From Anaerolineales bacterium (GTDB lineage: Bacteria > Chloroflexota > Anaerolineae > Anaerolineales > Anaerolineaceae): a DNA stretch of 28,028 nt. A program made the position numbers and the translations under genes. The notes under the pieces are model-generated. The model searched no databases and had not been told where the DNA came from. It saw only the letters and a program-made list of their open reading frames with translations. Each line of letters starts with the position of its first letter. Within the stretch, counting starts at the first letter, position 1. Positions 20,207-27,742 of this stretch are shown here, in pieces. The DNA lies in assembly GCA_020060485.1 (NCBI GenBank), contig JAGVAB010000063.1, positions 1-28,028 on the forward strand, given 5' to 3'.

Positions 20207-21732
20207 GCGACCTGCGCCAAGCATACCTTGCCCTGCTGGAAGACCCGCTGCGCTTTGCCGCCGCTGCTTCGGGAGTGAAACTGCGCGCCTATCAGGCTGA
20301 GGCTGCCCTGGCCATTCTTGATTCAGTGCGCCAGCGGCGCGGTTTGAGCTTCGTGGTCATGTTTCCGCGCCAGTCCGGCAAAAATGAAATGCAGACCCAG
20401 TTGGAAGCCTACCTGCTTCTGCTGCTTTCACAGACTGATGCCGAGCTGGTCAAGGTATCGCCCACCTGGAAGCCGCAGACGCTGAATGCCATGCGCCGCC
20501 TGGAGCGCACGCTTTCGGCCAACCTGCTGACGCGCCATTTGTGGCGCAAGGAGTCGGGTTACATCTACCGCATCGGCCGGGCGCGCATCCTTTTCTTTTC
20601 CGGCAACCCGGAGGCCAATATCGTCGGTGCGACGGCCAGCACCCTGTTGGAAGTGGATGAAGCCCAGGATGTGCTGCCAGACAAATTCGACAAGGACATT
20701 GCCCCGATGGCCGCCTCGACTAATGCCACGCGGGTGTTCTTTGGCACCGCCTGGACCAGCGATACCCTGCTGGCGCGTGAACTGCGTTCTGCCCGCCAGG
20801 CCGAAGCCATTGACGGCCTGCGGCGCGCCTTTGTGCTGACTGCCGGGGAAGTGGGGGATTTGCTGCCTGCATACCGGGATTTTGTGGCCGGGCAGGTGGC
20901 ACGCTTTGGGCGCAGCCACCCGCTGGTGCGTACCCAATACTTCTCGGAGGAGATCGAGGCCGGCGGCGGGCTTTTCCCGCCCGAACGGCGCAGCCTGATG
21001 CAGGGCAGCCACCCGGCCCTGACTGCGCCTGAACCGGGGGAGGCTTACGCCTTTCTGATCGACGTGGGCGGCGAGGATGCTGCCAGTCAGCAGACTGCGG
21101 ATGGCCTGGACAACCCTGCCCGCGACCTGACTGCCCTGACCATTGTGGCGGTTGGGTTGGCGGGACTGGATGACCCGCTGCGCCGGAAACCAGCCTACCG
21201 GGTGGTGCAGCGCCGCCAATGGCAGGGCACTCTGCACAGCCAGCTTTACGGCCAGCTTAGCGTACTGATTGAAACCTGGCAGCCACAGCAGGTGGTGGTG
21301 GATGCCACCGGTGTAGGTGCAGGTCTGGCCAGCTTTTTGGGCGCGGGCCTGCCGGGGCGGGTGACGCCCTTCATCTTCACTGCGGCCAGCAAGTCCCGCC
21401 TGGGTTGGGACTTTTTGAGCGCTATTGAGACCGGGCGCTTCAAGGACCACAGCAGCGATGGTGCAGACAGCGAAGCTGCCCGCTTGCAGGCCGTGTTTCA
21501 GGCGCAGGCCGCGGCCTGTGAGATGCAGGTGCACAGCGGCCCGGAGCATCATCTGGCCTGGGGCGTACCCGACGGGCGGCGTGGACCGGCCAGCGGTGAC
21601 TGGCTGCACGATGATCTGCTGGTTTCAGCCGCATTGTGCGCTGTGCTGGACGGGCTGCCCTGGTCGAATCCGCAGCCGGCAGCCATTTTGCAGCCCGCCG
21701 ACCCGTTGGAAGAACTGGATTGGGGGTTTTGA
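20203..21732 (+). CDS. Phage-type large terminase subunit (TerL)
   Basis: The 509-residue protein is a complete DNA-packaging terminase. The ATPase part has Walker A FPRQSGKN (54-61), Walker B with catalytic glutamate in LLEVDEAQ (148-155), and a coupling motif region FFGTAWTSDT (179-188). The RNase-H-like nuclease part has its acidic residues in AFLIDVGGED (D287), VVVDATGVG (D367) and WLHDDLL (D470/D471). All expected catalytic positions are intact, so this is not a decayed remnant. It cuts and pumps DNA through a portal in phages and gene transfer agents. The GTG start at 20203 overlaps the preceding stop; the frame is open upstream to 19786 but crosses the structured RNA. A C-rich hairpin and the portal gene follow. 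Confidence 0.93.
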   Translation: MSDLRQAYLALLEDPLRFAAAASGVKLRAYQAEAALAILDSVRQRRGLSFVVMFPRQSGKNEMQTQLEAYLLLLLSQTDAELVKVSPTWKPQTLNAMRRLERTLSANLLTRHLWRKESGYIYRIGRARILFFSGNPEANIVGATASTLLEVDEAQDVLPDKFDKDIAPMAASTNATRVFFGTAWTSDTLLARELRSARQAEAIDGLRRAFVLTAGEVGDLLPAYRDFVAGQVARFGRSHPLVRTQYFSEEIEAGGGLFPPERRSLMQGSHPALTAPEPGEAYAFLIDVGGEDAASQQTADGLDNPARDLTALTIVAVGLAGLDDPLRRKPAYRVVQRRQWQGTLHSQLYGQLSVLIETWQPQQVVVDATGVGAGLASFLGAGLPGRVTPFIFTAASKSRLGWDFLSAIETGRFKDHSSDGADSEAARLQAVFQAQAAACEMQVHSGPEHHLAWGVPDGRRGPASGDWLHDDLLVSAALCAVLDGLPWSNPQPAAILQPADPLEELDWGF

Positions 21733-21779
21733 CCCCCTCCTGACCTCCCCCAATTGCTGTTGCAATTCAAGGGAGGCAT
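21732..21779. repeat. C-rich hairpin element, copy 1
   Basis: Directly after the terminase stop comes CCCCCTCCTGACCTCCCCC, then a hairpin: CCTCCC (21744-21749) and AATTGC (21752-21757) pair with GCAATT (21762-21767) and GGGAGG (21771-21776). A second element of the same design is at 25001-25054. Sequences built on CCCTCCTAACCTCCCC are common dispersed intergenic elements (from memory). Confidence 0.6.
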
Positions 21780-21815
21780 CTGGTGAGTTTAGATAATGGA
21801 AGTTGAGGAGGCTTC

Positions 21816-23255
21816 ATGACCTTATGGATTGAACGTGTTTTTCCACGTCAGGCGGCGCGCCTGCGCCACGCTGCCCTGAGCGCCGCCACATTGGAAAGTG
21901 AGCTGAGCTTTCCTGTGGGGCTGCCTTCCAGCGGTTTGCATGATCGTGACCGCTTCCCGCATGACAGGCGCCAGGTCTTGGAGCAGGCGGTGGAGGCCTG
22001 GCGCGGCAACCCGCTGGGACGGCGCATTGTTGGCCTGACCAGCCAGTATGTGTTGGGGGATGGGGTGACTGTCTCCAGCCAGCAGCCGGCGGCTGACCGG
22101 TTTCTTAAGCAGTTTTGGGAGCACCGCCTGAACCGCATGGCCACGCGCTGCAGCGAGTGGTGCGACGAACTGACCCGCACCGGCAATTTGTTTGTGATGG
22201 TCTCGACCGACCCGGCTGGCATGTCCTATGTGCGCGCTGTTCCGACGGCGGGCATTGAACGCATTGAAGCCCAGCCGCATGACATTGAACAGCCGTTGGC
22301 CTTTTGGCCGGTGCGCACCCCGCAGGAACTGGAGCTGTCCCCCTGGCCGGCGTATGACGAGACCCGCGACCACCCGGATGCCAGCGGGGGCTGGCCGGTG
22401 GTCATGCTGCACTACGCCATCAATCGACCGGTAGGCGCCCAGTGGGGCGAATCGGACCTGGCCCCGCTGCTGCGCTGGCTGGCGCGTTACGCCAACTGGC
22501 TGGAGGACCGCGCCCGTCTCAACCGTTACCGTAATGCCTTCCTGTTCATGGTCAACGGGCGCTGGCCAACAGCCGCCCAGCGCATTGCCCGCCAAAATGA
22601 ATTGAATGCCAACCCTCCCCGCCCGGGGGCCATTCTGGTCAGTGATGAGAGTGAGCAATGGTCCATCCTCAGCCCCAAACTGGAGTCGAACGAGGCCAAC
22701 AGCGACGGCCTGGCATTGAAGAAAATGATCGCCGCCGGGGCAGGCATTCCGCTGCACTTTCTGGCCGAGCCGGAAAGCAGCACCCGCACCACAGCCGAGG
22801 CAGCCGGCGGGCCGACCTACCGCCATTTTGAACAACGCCAGCGCTATTTTTTGTGGGTGGTGCAAGACGTGCTGCGGGTGGTGTTGACCCGCCGGGCGCA
22901 GATCGACAACCGCGTTCCCCAGGCAGCGGTGCTGGCGGTGAGCGGGGCGGACATTTCCTCCCGCGACAATGCTGTCCTGGCTATGGCTGCCACCCAGATC
23001 AGCGCCGTCTTTCAGGACATGCGTGACCGAGGGCTGATTGATGACCGCGAACTGCTGCGCATGGTCTACCGCTATGCCGGAGAACCGGCAGACGTGGATG
23101 GTTTGCTGGCGGGTGGCGCGTTTGCGCCGCCGGTGGCGGAAGGCTTCAAGGGCATGGTTGAGGGGACAGGCCGTTCGCGGCCAGCAGCGCCGGATGTACT
23201 TAAGCCGGACCGAATGGATGTGAAGAGCACATTGGAACAGGGAGGTGCATCTTGA
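21816..23255 (+). CDS. Phage-type portal protein
   Basis: The 479-residue protein resembles phage portal proteins of the SPP1 gp6/HK97 gp3 type, the dodecameric ring through which the terminase pumps DNA. Supporting parts are the N-terminal helical region with RGNPLGRRIVGLTSQYVLGDGV (63-84), the clip/wing-like WCDELTRTGNLFVMVSTDPAG (about 115-135), RNAFLFMVNGRWPTAAQRIARQNELNANPPRPGAILVSDESEQWSILSPKLESNEANSDGLALKKMIAAGAGIPLHFLAEPE (quoted by region 240-320, key GAGIP helix-kink near 310), and a C-terminal helical crown. GAGGAGG precedes the ATG by 4 bases. Position directly after TerL is standard. The stop codon overlaps the start of the next gene (TGATG). Confidence 0.85.
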   Translation: MTLWIERVFPRQAARLRHAALSAATLESELSFPVGLPSSGLHDRDRFPHDRRQVLEQAVEAWRGNPLGRRIVGLTSQYVLGDGVTVSSQQPAADRFLKQFWEHRLNRMATRCSEWCDELTRTGNLFVMVSTDPAGMSYVRAVPTAGIERIEAQPHDIEQPLAFWPVRTPQELELSPWPAYDETRDHPDASGGWPVVMLHYAINRPVGAQWGESDLAPLLRWLARYANWLEDRARLNRYRNAFLFMVNGRWPTAAQRIARQNELNANPPRPGAILVSDESEQWSILSPKLESNEANSDGLALKKMIAAGAGIPLHFLAEPESSTRTTAEAAGGPTYRHFEQRQRYFLWVVQDVLRVVLTRRAQIDNRVPQAAVLAVSGADISSRDNAVLAMAATQISAVFQDMRDRGLIDDRELLRMVYRYAGEPADVDGLLAGGAFAPPVAEGFKGMVEGTGRSRPAAPDVLKPDRMDVKSTLEQGGAS

Positions 23256-24472
23256 TGGAAGGGAAACTGATCTGGCCGGTGGCAGGTAGTGCGCCGATCA
23301 CCCAGGGCTTTGGCGGGAACCCGCAGACCTATGCGCGCTTTGGCCTGGCCGGGCATAACGGCCTGGATTTTGGCGTGCCGCCAGGCACGCCGGTGCGGGC
23401 GGCCGCCGCCGGTATTGTGCAGCACATTGCAAGTCAGCCCGAGGGCTATGGCTGCTATGTGCGCCTGGTACATGGCGGCGGGCGGGAAACCCTGTATGCC
23501 CATTTGCAGGCTGCGGATGTGCAGATCGGGCAGGAGGTAACTGCCGCACAAGTGATCAGCTGGTCGGGGAACAGCGGTTTTTCCAGCGCACCGCATCTGC
23601 ACTTTGAGCTGCGCCTGGCAGGCCAGGCCGGGAATGGCTTTGGCGGGGCTGTGGACCCTTTGCCGCTGCTGATGCAGCAGGCGAAACAGCCTCAATTGGC
23701 CGGGGAATACGGGCTGCGCTGCCGGGCGGCGGTTGACCTCAACCTGCGTCTGTCCCCTTCCTTCAGCGACACTTTGCGCGGTCGGCTGCGCGCCGGAGAC
23801 GTGGTCAGCCTGGCGGGATCACAGCAGTCGGCGGCTGGCGGCTTCACCTTTGTGCCGGTGGTGCTGTGGGTGGCCAGGGAATACCTGTTGCCGCTGGCAG
23901 ATGAAGGGCTGGAAAATGGGCAACAAGGCGAAGATTTCCACATTCTCCCTGCTTTATCCACAGAACTTCGCGGTTTATCCACAGTTTTTGCGCATAGACC
24001 GGCTTCCGGTTGGGGTGCTTTTCCCCTTGTGCGGGCGGCTTTTCCTTACGATCTGGCTGCCACGGTTTATCGGCCGTATACCCAGCCCTGGCATTTCTTT
24101 TGGCGGGACGACCAGCCCATGCTCTGGCTTGGCGGGCGGCCAGCGCCGCAGGTCGGGCAGGTGCTGCACGTGTTATACACTGCCGCCCACACCATCGCCG
24201 GGCTGGATGGGGCCGAAACCACCACCCTGCCGCCGGAGCATCAGGTGTCCATCAGCAGTGGTGCGGCAGCTCTGGCGGCCAACGGGCGCGCCCTGCGTCT
24301 GGTGGAAGCGCATGGCAGCCGCACAGACGAGGCCGGCAAGTGGCTGGCCTGCGCCGCGCCGTTGATGCAGCGTTTTCACGCTTTTCTGGACGGATTGCGC
24401 CATACAGGGCGGGTGCGTCCGCCGGTGTGGCAGCAGAATGCCGGTTGGCGGCTGGATGACTGGGATGCCTGA
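23255..24472 (+). CDS. M23 peptidase with SH3-like and phage neck-like C-terminal region
   Basis: The 405-residue protein has three parts. An M23 (LytM) zinc endopeptidase domain (about 5-140) holds its metal and catalytic residues in GHNGLDFG (H34, D38), YAHL (H83) and HLHFE (H114, H116), so it should cut peptidoglycan cross-bridges. A bacterial SH3-like domain follows (about 150-212; LRCRAAVDLNLRLSPS). The last part (about 265-405), with WHFFWRDDQPMLW, YTAAHTIAGLDGA and ISSGAAALAANGRA, resembles phage head-tail joining or neck proteins. There is no signal peptide, so export would need a holin or a particle. GGAGGTG precedes the ATG by 7 bases, and ATG overlaps the portal stop. Residues 234-243 are encoded by two perfect DnaA-box sequences in the linker. 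Confidence 0.85.
   Translation: MEGKLIWPVAGSAPITQGFGGNPQTYARFGLAGHNGLDFGVPPGTPVRAAAAGIVQHIASQPEGYGCYVRLVHGGGRETLYAHLQAADVQIGQEVTAAQVISWSGNSGFSSAPHLHFELRLAGQAGNGFGGAVDPLPLLMQQAKQPQLAGEYGLRCRAAVDLNLRLSPSFSDTLRGRLRAGDVVSLAGSQQSAAGGFTFVPVVLWVAREYLLPLADEGLENGQQGEDFHILPALSTELRGLSTVFAHRPASGWGAFPLVRAAFPYDLAATVYRPYTQPWHFFWRDDQPMLWLGGRPAPQVGQVLHVLYTAAHTIAGLDGAETTTLPPEHQVSISSGAAALAANGRALRLVEAHGSRTDEAGKWLACAAPLMQRFHAFLDGLRHTGRVRPPVWQQNAGWRLDDWDA
23934..23983 (+). promoter_or_regulatory. Phased array of DnaA-box sequences inside the M23 gene
   Basis: Two perfect TTATCCACA boxes (23954-23962 and 23975-23983) stand in direct orientation 21 bp apart. A weaker ATTTCCACA (23934-23942, 7 of 9 to TTATNCACA) lies 20 bp before. 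The spacing is two helical turns. They fall in the poorly conserved linker of the M23 protein. They may be an origin or DnaA-binding locus of the former phage, or chance. Confidence 0.45.
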
Positions 24473-24977
24473 GTCCCCGGATGAAGCACAGGTTGGGGTC
24501 AACTGCCACCTGACCCTGGCGCACGCCGGGATTGATGGCGGCCAACCCTACGGGTTTGTGCTGGCTGCTGCGCCGCGCTCCCGTCCGGAGGGTGTGCTGA
24601 TCCAGCGCGAGGTCTTTGGCGAGGAGACGGCCCAGTATGGCAGCATGCGCGTGTGGGTGTATTGCAACCTGCTGCTGGCGGATGATCTGCTTAATCCGGA
24701 TGGCACCCGGCACACTGCCAGCCGGGGGCAGATGTACAGCAAGCTGATGCAGTTTCTTGAGCGGCGCGAAGGCATCACCCTGACCTGCCCGGCGGGGACA
24801 CTGCTCAATTTGGGGGCGCTGGGCTTCACCGCCCGTGAGGTGCACTTTGCCAGCCACGCCACGGTGGATGTGCAGTTGAACAATGTGGGTTACTACTGGC
24901 CGCCAGTGGACCCGGCCACCCTGGAGTTGTGCGTGTGGGGCGGGCCGCTATCCTGGGACACGGGCTATTGGCGCTAG
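24465..24977 (+). CDS. Small phage-module protein of unknown function
   Basis: The 170-residue protein (ATG 24465, overlapping the preceding stop by 8 bases; ATGs at 24438 and 24456 are in frame and cannot be excluded) has no recognised domain. It is mixed alpha/beta without membrane segments or signal. VWVYCNLLLADDLLNPDGT, MYSKLMQFLERREG and a beta-rich C-terminus (VHFASHATVDVQLNNVGYYW) are its main features. Its size, tight overlap with the M23/neck-like gene and place before a fibre-like gene suggest a minor structural or tail-completion role, but this is positional inference only. Confidence 0.65.
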   Translation: MPESPDEAQVGVNCHLTLAHAGIDGGQPYGFVLAAAPRSRPEGVLIQREVFGEETAQYGSMRVWVYCNLLLADDLLNPDGTRHTASRGQMYSKLMQFLERREGITLTCPAGTLLNLGALGFTAREVHFASHATVDVQLNNVGYYWPPVDPATLELCVWGGPLSWDTGYWR

Positions 24978-25000
24978 CCATCCAGCGGATTGGCGCCAGC

Positions 25001-25054
25001 ACCCCTTCCTAACCTTCCCCATTTTGCGGTGAAGCTGCAAAAAGAGGAAGGCAT
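25001..25054. repeat. C-rich hairpin element, copy 2
   Basis: After the stop of the preceding gene comes ACCCCTTCCTAACCTTCCCC, then a hairpin: CCTTCC (25013-25018) and TTTTGC (25022-25027) pair with GCAAAA (25037-25042) and GGAAGG (25046-25051). The order of parts is the same as in 21732-21779, with compensating changes in both stems. Confidence 0.6.
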
Positions 25055-25130
25055 ATGCTGACTTCGTGTACAGCGGGGTGTTTATGGTGGTGTTAATTTT
25101 TGTCAAGCGTTACCGCACAGGTGCTTTTGC

Positions 25131-25152
25131 AGGGGCGGAGCACGCTCCACCC
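25131..25152. repeat. Short G+C-rich palindrome in the gap before the fibre-like gene
   Basis: GGG-C-GGAGC and GCTCC-A-CCC form a near-perfect hairpin with a two-base centre (25132-25151). It sits in the 271-base gap 24978-25248. Beyond this palindrome and the C-rich element the gap shows no convincing gene; a 60-codon frame (25066-25248) lacks a ribosome binding site. Confidence 0.35.
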
Positions 25153-25248
25153 GAAAGGATGGCGGTTCCCGATGGATGTTTCGCAAAAATGTCCTTCCTG
25201 AAGAAAACAGCTTGTATGTTAGAGATGATGATGAGTAGGAGGCTTTGA

Positions 25249-26568
25249 ATGACGTATCCCTTGAGCAGTGAGGTTTCCAGCGGGCAGCCGACGGCGGCCG
25301 CCCAGTATAACAACCTGCGCCGCGATGCCCTGACCCTGGGCCAGGCAGATGCAGACGCGCTCAGCCTGGCCGCTTTTTTGGGGCGCTTCAGTCATAATTT
25401 GCGTCTGGAGGCTTTGGAAAGCGACCGGCTGCGTGTGCCGGCCACACCTGCTGCGCCTGTGGCGCTGATGATCAACGGCTGCATGCTGGCTGCCAGCGCC
25501 AACGTGGATCTTTCTGCCTCGGCCAAACCCGCCGGGGCGGCGGCGGACTGGTATGTCTTTGCCGTGCAGTCGCCCGGCTCGGGCAGCTTCAGCCTGGAGG
25601 TCAACACCAGCGCCAGCGAGGCCGGCGGACGGCGGCTGATCGGCCAGTTTTTTTGGGATGGCAGCCGCATTGCTCCCGGCAGTGTGCAAAGCCTGGCCTC
25701 GCAGTATCTGGAAGCCGTGCTGGGGCGCGTGCATCCGCCAGTTTTTCAGGGGCGGTTATCCCTATCCTCTGGTACGCCGGTCACTGCCAGTGATGTGAGC
25801 GCGGCCGGAACGGTTTACCTGACGCCGTTCAGCGGCGATCTGGTCGAGCTGTATGTTAACGGGCGCGGCTGGCGGCCATTTACCCTTATCGAGGCGGCTG
25901 TTTCGCTTTCCGGTGTGACGGCGGGTAAAAATGTGGATCTCTTTTTGTATCACACGGGCAGCGATCTGGCTCTGGAAAAAGTAGTGTGGACCTCGGACAG
26001 CGTGCGCGCCGCCGCCCTGGCTGTGCAGAACGGGCGGCAGGTCAAGGCCGGTGACGTCAGCCGCCTGTATGTGGGCACCTGCCGCACTTCTGCTTCCGGC
26101 TTGACAGAGGACAGCGCCGAAAAACGCTGGCTGTGGAACGCATTCAATCAGGTGCCGCGCTTTCTGTTCAAGGGTGAAAATGCCGCTGCTTATGCCTACA
26201 AGGAAACCGTCTGGCGGGCGGCCAATAACGACAGCGGCAACCGCCTGGATATCCTCAGCGGCCTGCCGGCCTGTCTGCATCTGTGGACGCACGTGCTGGC
26301 CAAGACCTATACCACCTGCATCAGCTATTCGGGCATTGGGCGCAATGCGACCACGATCAACAGCGCCCAGACCATCGGCTGCCATTATGCCTATGCCCCG
26401 GCCAACACCTTTTACCGCGGGGCAACCATCCGCGCCGAGCTGCTGGATTGGACCACCCCCGGCCTGACGGCTTACACCTGGCTGGAGAAGGGCAATGGAG
26501 CAGTGGGCAATGCCTGGGGCGAGGGAGACGCCGCACTGAATTGTTTGCAGGGAGTTCTAATGGGATGA
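25249..26568 (+). CDS. Phage tail-fibre/receptor-binding-like protein
   Basis: The 439-residue protein has an N-terminal helical region (about 1-60; QPTAAAQYNNLRRDALTLGQADADAL), then beta-rich repeats. The middle region (about 195-310), with ELYVNGRGWRPFTL, TAGKNVDLFLYHTGSDLALEKVVWTSD, ALAVQNGRQVKAGDVSRLYVGTCR and EDSAEKRWLWNAFNQVPR, is of a kind common in phage tail fibres and other particle surface proteins (family-level recollection). The C-terminal part (310-439) would form the distal tip. AGGAGG lies about 7 bases before the ATG. It would give the cassette product a target-binding function. Confidence 0.75.
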   Translation: MTYPLSSEVSSGQPTAAAQYNNLRRDALTLGQADADALSLAAFLGRFSHNLRLEALESDRLRVPATPAAPVALMINGCMLAASANVDLSASAKPAGAAADWYVFAVQSPGSGSFSLEVNTSASEAGGRRLIGQFFWDGSRIAPGSVQSLASQYLEAVLGRVHPPVFQGRLSLSSGTPVTASDVSAAGTVYLTPFSGDLVELYVNGRGWRPFTLIEAAVSLSGVTAGKNVDLFLYHTGSDLALEKVVWTSDSVRAAALAVQNGRQVKAGDVSRLYVGTCRTSASGLTEDSAEKRWLWNAFNQVPRFLFKGENAAAYAYKETVWRAANNDSGNRLDILSGLPACLHLWTHVLAKTYTTCISYSGIGRNATTINSAQTIGCHYAYAPANTFYRGATIRAELLDWTTPGLTAYTWLEKGNGAVGNAWGEGDAALNCLQGVLMG

Positions 26569-26711
26569 AGATACAAGATCGGCAGATGGAAAAGTGCCAT
26601 GGAAATTTGTTAACCGGCAAGTTGATCAGTCAATCTGTTGATCGGAGATCAGTCAACTCGGTAATTAGGGATCAGGAAATTGGGGGAGCTGACAAAGAGT
26701 GTACAGTTGTT

Positions 26712-26740
26712 TTTCTTTGCGGCTTGGCGTCTTTGCGTGA
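26712..26740 (-). repeat. Dispersed CACGCAAAG repeat, copy 2
   Basis: The reverse complement matches 8363-8391 at 27 of 29 positions. It lies in the 224-base gap 26569-26792 before the last cassette gene. The rest of that gap holds short GATCAGTCAA-like direct words but no gene. Confidence 0.65.
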
Positions 26741-26792
26741 AATTCAAAAAAAGTGAGGTCAATTGACCAAGAGATTTATAAAGGAAAATAGG

Positions 26793-27119
26793 ATGACAGA
26801 GAAAACAAGCGGAATCCCGGCGGCGGTGCGGTTGCATCAGGCCCTGGACGCGGCCGGGCTGCCGGTGGCCGGGGTTGGACGGGAGAAGGATAGCGATAAA
26901 TTGCGTCTGGATTGGAGCCAACCGCCCAGCGCGGCACAGGCTGAACAGGCCGGGCGCATCCTGGCGGAGTTCGATCCTTCACTGCCAGAAGGTGAACGCC
27001 TGGCCTTGAACGGGGTAGGCGCAGAGCAGATGCTGGCCGCCCTGTGGGCCAGGGTGGTTGAAAATGATGAGCGCCTGGTGCAGGAACTCCAGGCGAAATT
27101 TGACAGGGATCGGGACTAG
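26793..27119 (+). CDS. Small tail-module-like protein, last gene of the cassette
   Basis: The 108-residue protein starts at ATG 26793 with AAGGA about 7 bases upstream (a frame start at 26763 has no binding site). ALDAAGLPVAGVG followed by LRLDWSQPPSAAQAEQAGRILAEFDPSLP resembles the small XkdW-like proteins found next to tail fibres in phages, where they are thought to aid fibre function. The C-terminal part is helical and charged (LWARVVENDERLVQELQAKFDRDRD). It is the last plus-strand gene before convergent host genes, so it closes the cassette. Confidence 0.65.
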   Translation: MTEKTSGIPAAVRLHQALDAAGLPVAGVGREKDSDKLRLDWSQPPSAAQAEQAGRILAEFDPSLPEGERLALNGVGAEQMLAALWARVVENDERLVQELQAKFDRDRD

Positions 27120-27144
27120 ATTGGGCTTTTAAAAGCGGGCAAGG

Positions 27145-27173
27145 GGCGGTTTGGGCTGCTGGCGCAGACCGCC
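27145..27173. terminator. Hairpin between convergent genes
   Basis: GGCGGTTTG (27145-27153) and CAGACCGCC (27165-27173) form a 9-bp stem with one G-U pair. It lies between the end of the phage-like cassette and the end of the minus-strand gene. T tracts are poor on both strands; a perfect GCTTTTAAAAGC palindrome at 27125-27136 precedes it. Confidence 0.4.
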
Positions 27174-27650
27174 TCATCCGGAATCGGTATTACGGGCAAT
27201 CTCGAGGAACATGCTGACAAAGGGCATGTATTCGGGATCATCAAGATCAAGGGCTTTGCAGGCATTGTAGTGATCGATATACGTCTGGCAGACGCGCAGC
27301 ACCTGCTGGGGTTTGGCTTGCTGCTGGTAGTACTGCACCAGCCACAGGTAGGAATGCGGCACCAGGCTGCCGTCGGTGAGCAATTCTTCGTGCAGGGCGG
27401 CGGCTTCTGCCGGTGCACGCGACTCAAGCTCCCTGGCCTGTCCTTGACGCTGTAACAGTTCCTTTTCAATGGCGTTCATTTCCTCAAGATACGGTCTGGG
27501 GTCCAGACTCTTGGGGCAGGACTTGAGGAACTGGCGGATGAGGCGGGAACGGATGCCAGGCCGGGATTCGGAAAAGAGTTTGTCGGGCAGGATTTCTTTC
27601 TTCATTTCCGGTATTTGCAGCACGGTTTCTGTGAATTCTAAAGACAACAT
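27174..27650 (-). CDS. Protein of unknown function, helical
   Basis: The 158-residue protein (ATG 27650; a TTG at 27662 is possible, and neither has a clear ribosome binding site) is not recognised. It is largely helical, with no signal or membrane segment. A central charged region (YLEEMNAIEKELLQRQGQARELESRAPAEAAALHEELL) could form a coiled coil, and the C-terminal part (SYLWLVQYYQQQAKPQQVLRVCQTYIDHYNACKAL) has the look of one or two tetratricopeptide-like helix pairs. It ends against the phage-like cassette and is followed upstream, 93 nt away on the same strand, by rdgB, which is transcribed towards it. A TACAAT box lies in that gap. Confidence 0.6.
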   Translation of the reverse strand: MLSLEFTETVLQIPEMKKEILPDKLFSESRPGIRSRLIRQFLKSCPKSLDPRPYLEEMNAIEKELLQRQGQARELESRAPAEAAALHEELLTDGSLVPHSYLWLVQYYQQQAKPQQVLRVCQTYIDHYNACKALDLDDPEYMPFVSMFLEIARNTDSG

Positions 27651-27742
27651 TTTAATGCCCAAGTTTCGGGTGACAGATTGTTCCTGTATTGTAGCGGGTC
27701 TTTGGTGAAATTTCGGCGTCCTGGGGGATATTTACGTGGATT

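Noticed and set aside
25066..25248. 60-codon frame with one hydrophobic stretch before the fibre-like gene
   Set aside because: No ribosome binding site, no convincing composition, and it contains a palindromic repeat.
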